DNA of 64,000 nt, from NCBI RefSeq assembly GCF_012927455.1, contig NZ_JABBPE010000005.1, forward strand, positions 124,001 through 188,000. The letters run 5' to 3'. Shown piece after piece: positions 63,884 to 64,000 of the stretch. The DNA is from Polaromonas sp. (GTDB lineage: Bacteria > Pseudomonadota > Gammaproteobacteria > Burkholderiales > Burkholderiaceae_C). The notes under the pieces were generated by a model, which had not been told where the DNA came from, searched no databases, and saw nothing but the letters and a program-made list of their open reading frames with translations. Position numbers and translations under genes: made by a program. Within the stretch, counting starts at the first letter, position 1; each line of letters starts with the position of its first letter.

Positions 63884-64000
63884 ATGAAGTACGGACTAGC
63901 TGTTTTGGCCCTGCTCTTTGGCCAGCAGGCGCTAGCGGCCTGGCTGCAAATCTGCCCGGCAGGCGATGACGCGGCATCCAGCCGGTATGAGGTCCAGATG
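63884..64000 (+). CDS. Secreted protein, 3' end beyond the window
   Basis: Starting at the ATG at 63884 the first 39 codons read MKYGLAVLALLFGQQALAAW and onward to RYEVQM. The first 18 residues are a signal peptide with cleavage after ALA-A. The rest is cut by the window end. It starts 17 bases after the deacetylase stop, suggesting co-transcription. Confidence 0.6.
   Translation, partial: MKYGLAVLALLFGQQALAAWLQICPAGDDAASSRYEVQM

Overview
The window is a GC-rich chromosomal segment from a betaproteobacterium, most likely a Comamonadaceae member of the Polaromonas/Rhodoferax/Variovorax kind. This is inferred from protein families (Bug-type solute-binding proteins, PimC/PimD-like dehydrogenases, HNH and PAS-LuxR proteins), from gene orders such as argH next to an AlgZ/AlgR-type two-component pair, and from two dispersed repeat families that I recall from that family. 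There is no rRNA, tRNA, CRISPR array or transposase gene that I can support, so the genus is not fixed.

Layout. 0-5 kb: a carboxymuconolactone decarboxylase-family protein, a PAS-LuxR regulator divergent from a 3-oxoacid CoA-transferase pair (scoAB) with a perfect 22-bp palindrome between them, an FMN lactate/hydroxyacid dehydrogenase and an alpha/beta hydrolase. 5-9 kb: a chimeric pseudogene (SGNH hydrolase head joined to an argH tail) and a DUF4394 lipoprotein. 8.5-18.5 kb: argH, a LytS/AlgZ kinase, a LytTR regulator, an AI-2E transporter, a TerC protein, purN, a YceH protein and a PimC/PimD-like acyl-CoA dehydrogenase pair. 18.5-22.4 kb: a secreted protein of unknown function flanked by two inverted, decayed copies of part of the neighbouring LuxR gene, then a Bug protein and an HNH endonuclease. 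22.6-29 kb: ribF-ileS-lspA and a Na/Pi cotransporter. 30.3-34.3 kb: a predicted catabolic operon (Bug binding protein, HpcH/HpaI aldolase, cupin, DUF6282 hydrolase, IclR regulator). 34.4-40.4 kb: leftward genes for an SDR, a DMT exporter, a gamma-glutamyltransferase and tctB-tctA. 40.5-44.5 kb: a GspE/PilB-type ATPase, a spermidine-synthase-like protein, a uracil/hypoxanthine-type DNA glycosylase and a TatD nuclease. 44.7-48.8 kb: a complete polyamine-type ABC importer. 49-53.3 kb: a membrane-anchored trypsin-like protease followed by MoxR, DUF58 and VWA proteins. 53.4-61.3 kb: a collagen-like lipoprotein and a copper-handling cluster (cupredoxin, Tat-exported thioredoxin-fold protein, BNR propeller protein, PCu(A)C chaperone, SCO1, TonB-dependent receptor, DUF2946-like His-rich protein). 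61.5-64 kb: a frameshifted membrane protein, a NodB-type polysaccharide deacetylase and the start of a secreted protein cut by the window end.

The most notable non-gene signals are: a short hairpin-ended repeat found about six times between genes and about six times inside reading frames, where it is translated in frame (including in ileS); several short ectopic copies of neighbouring genes (argH tail, LuxR middle, BNR middle); and the palindrome between the PAS-LuxR gene and scoAB. Functions are assigned by family recognition from sequence alone; no database search was run.
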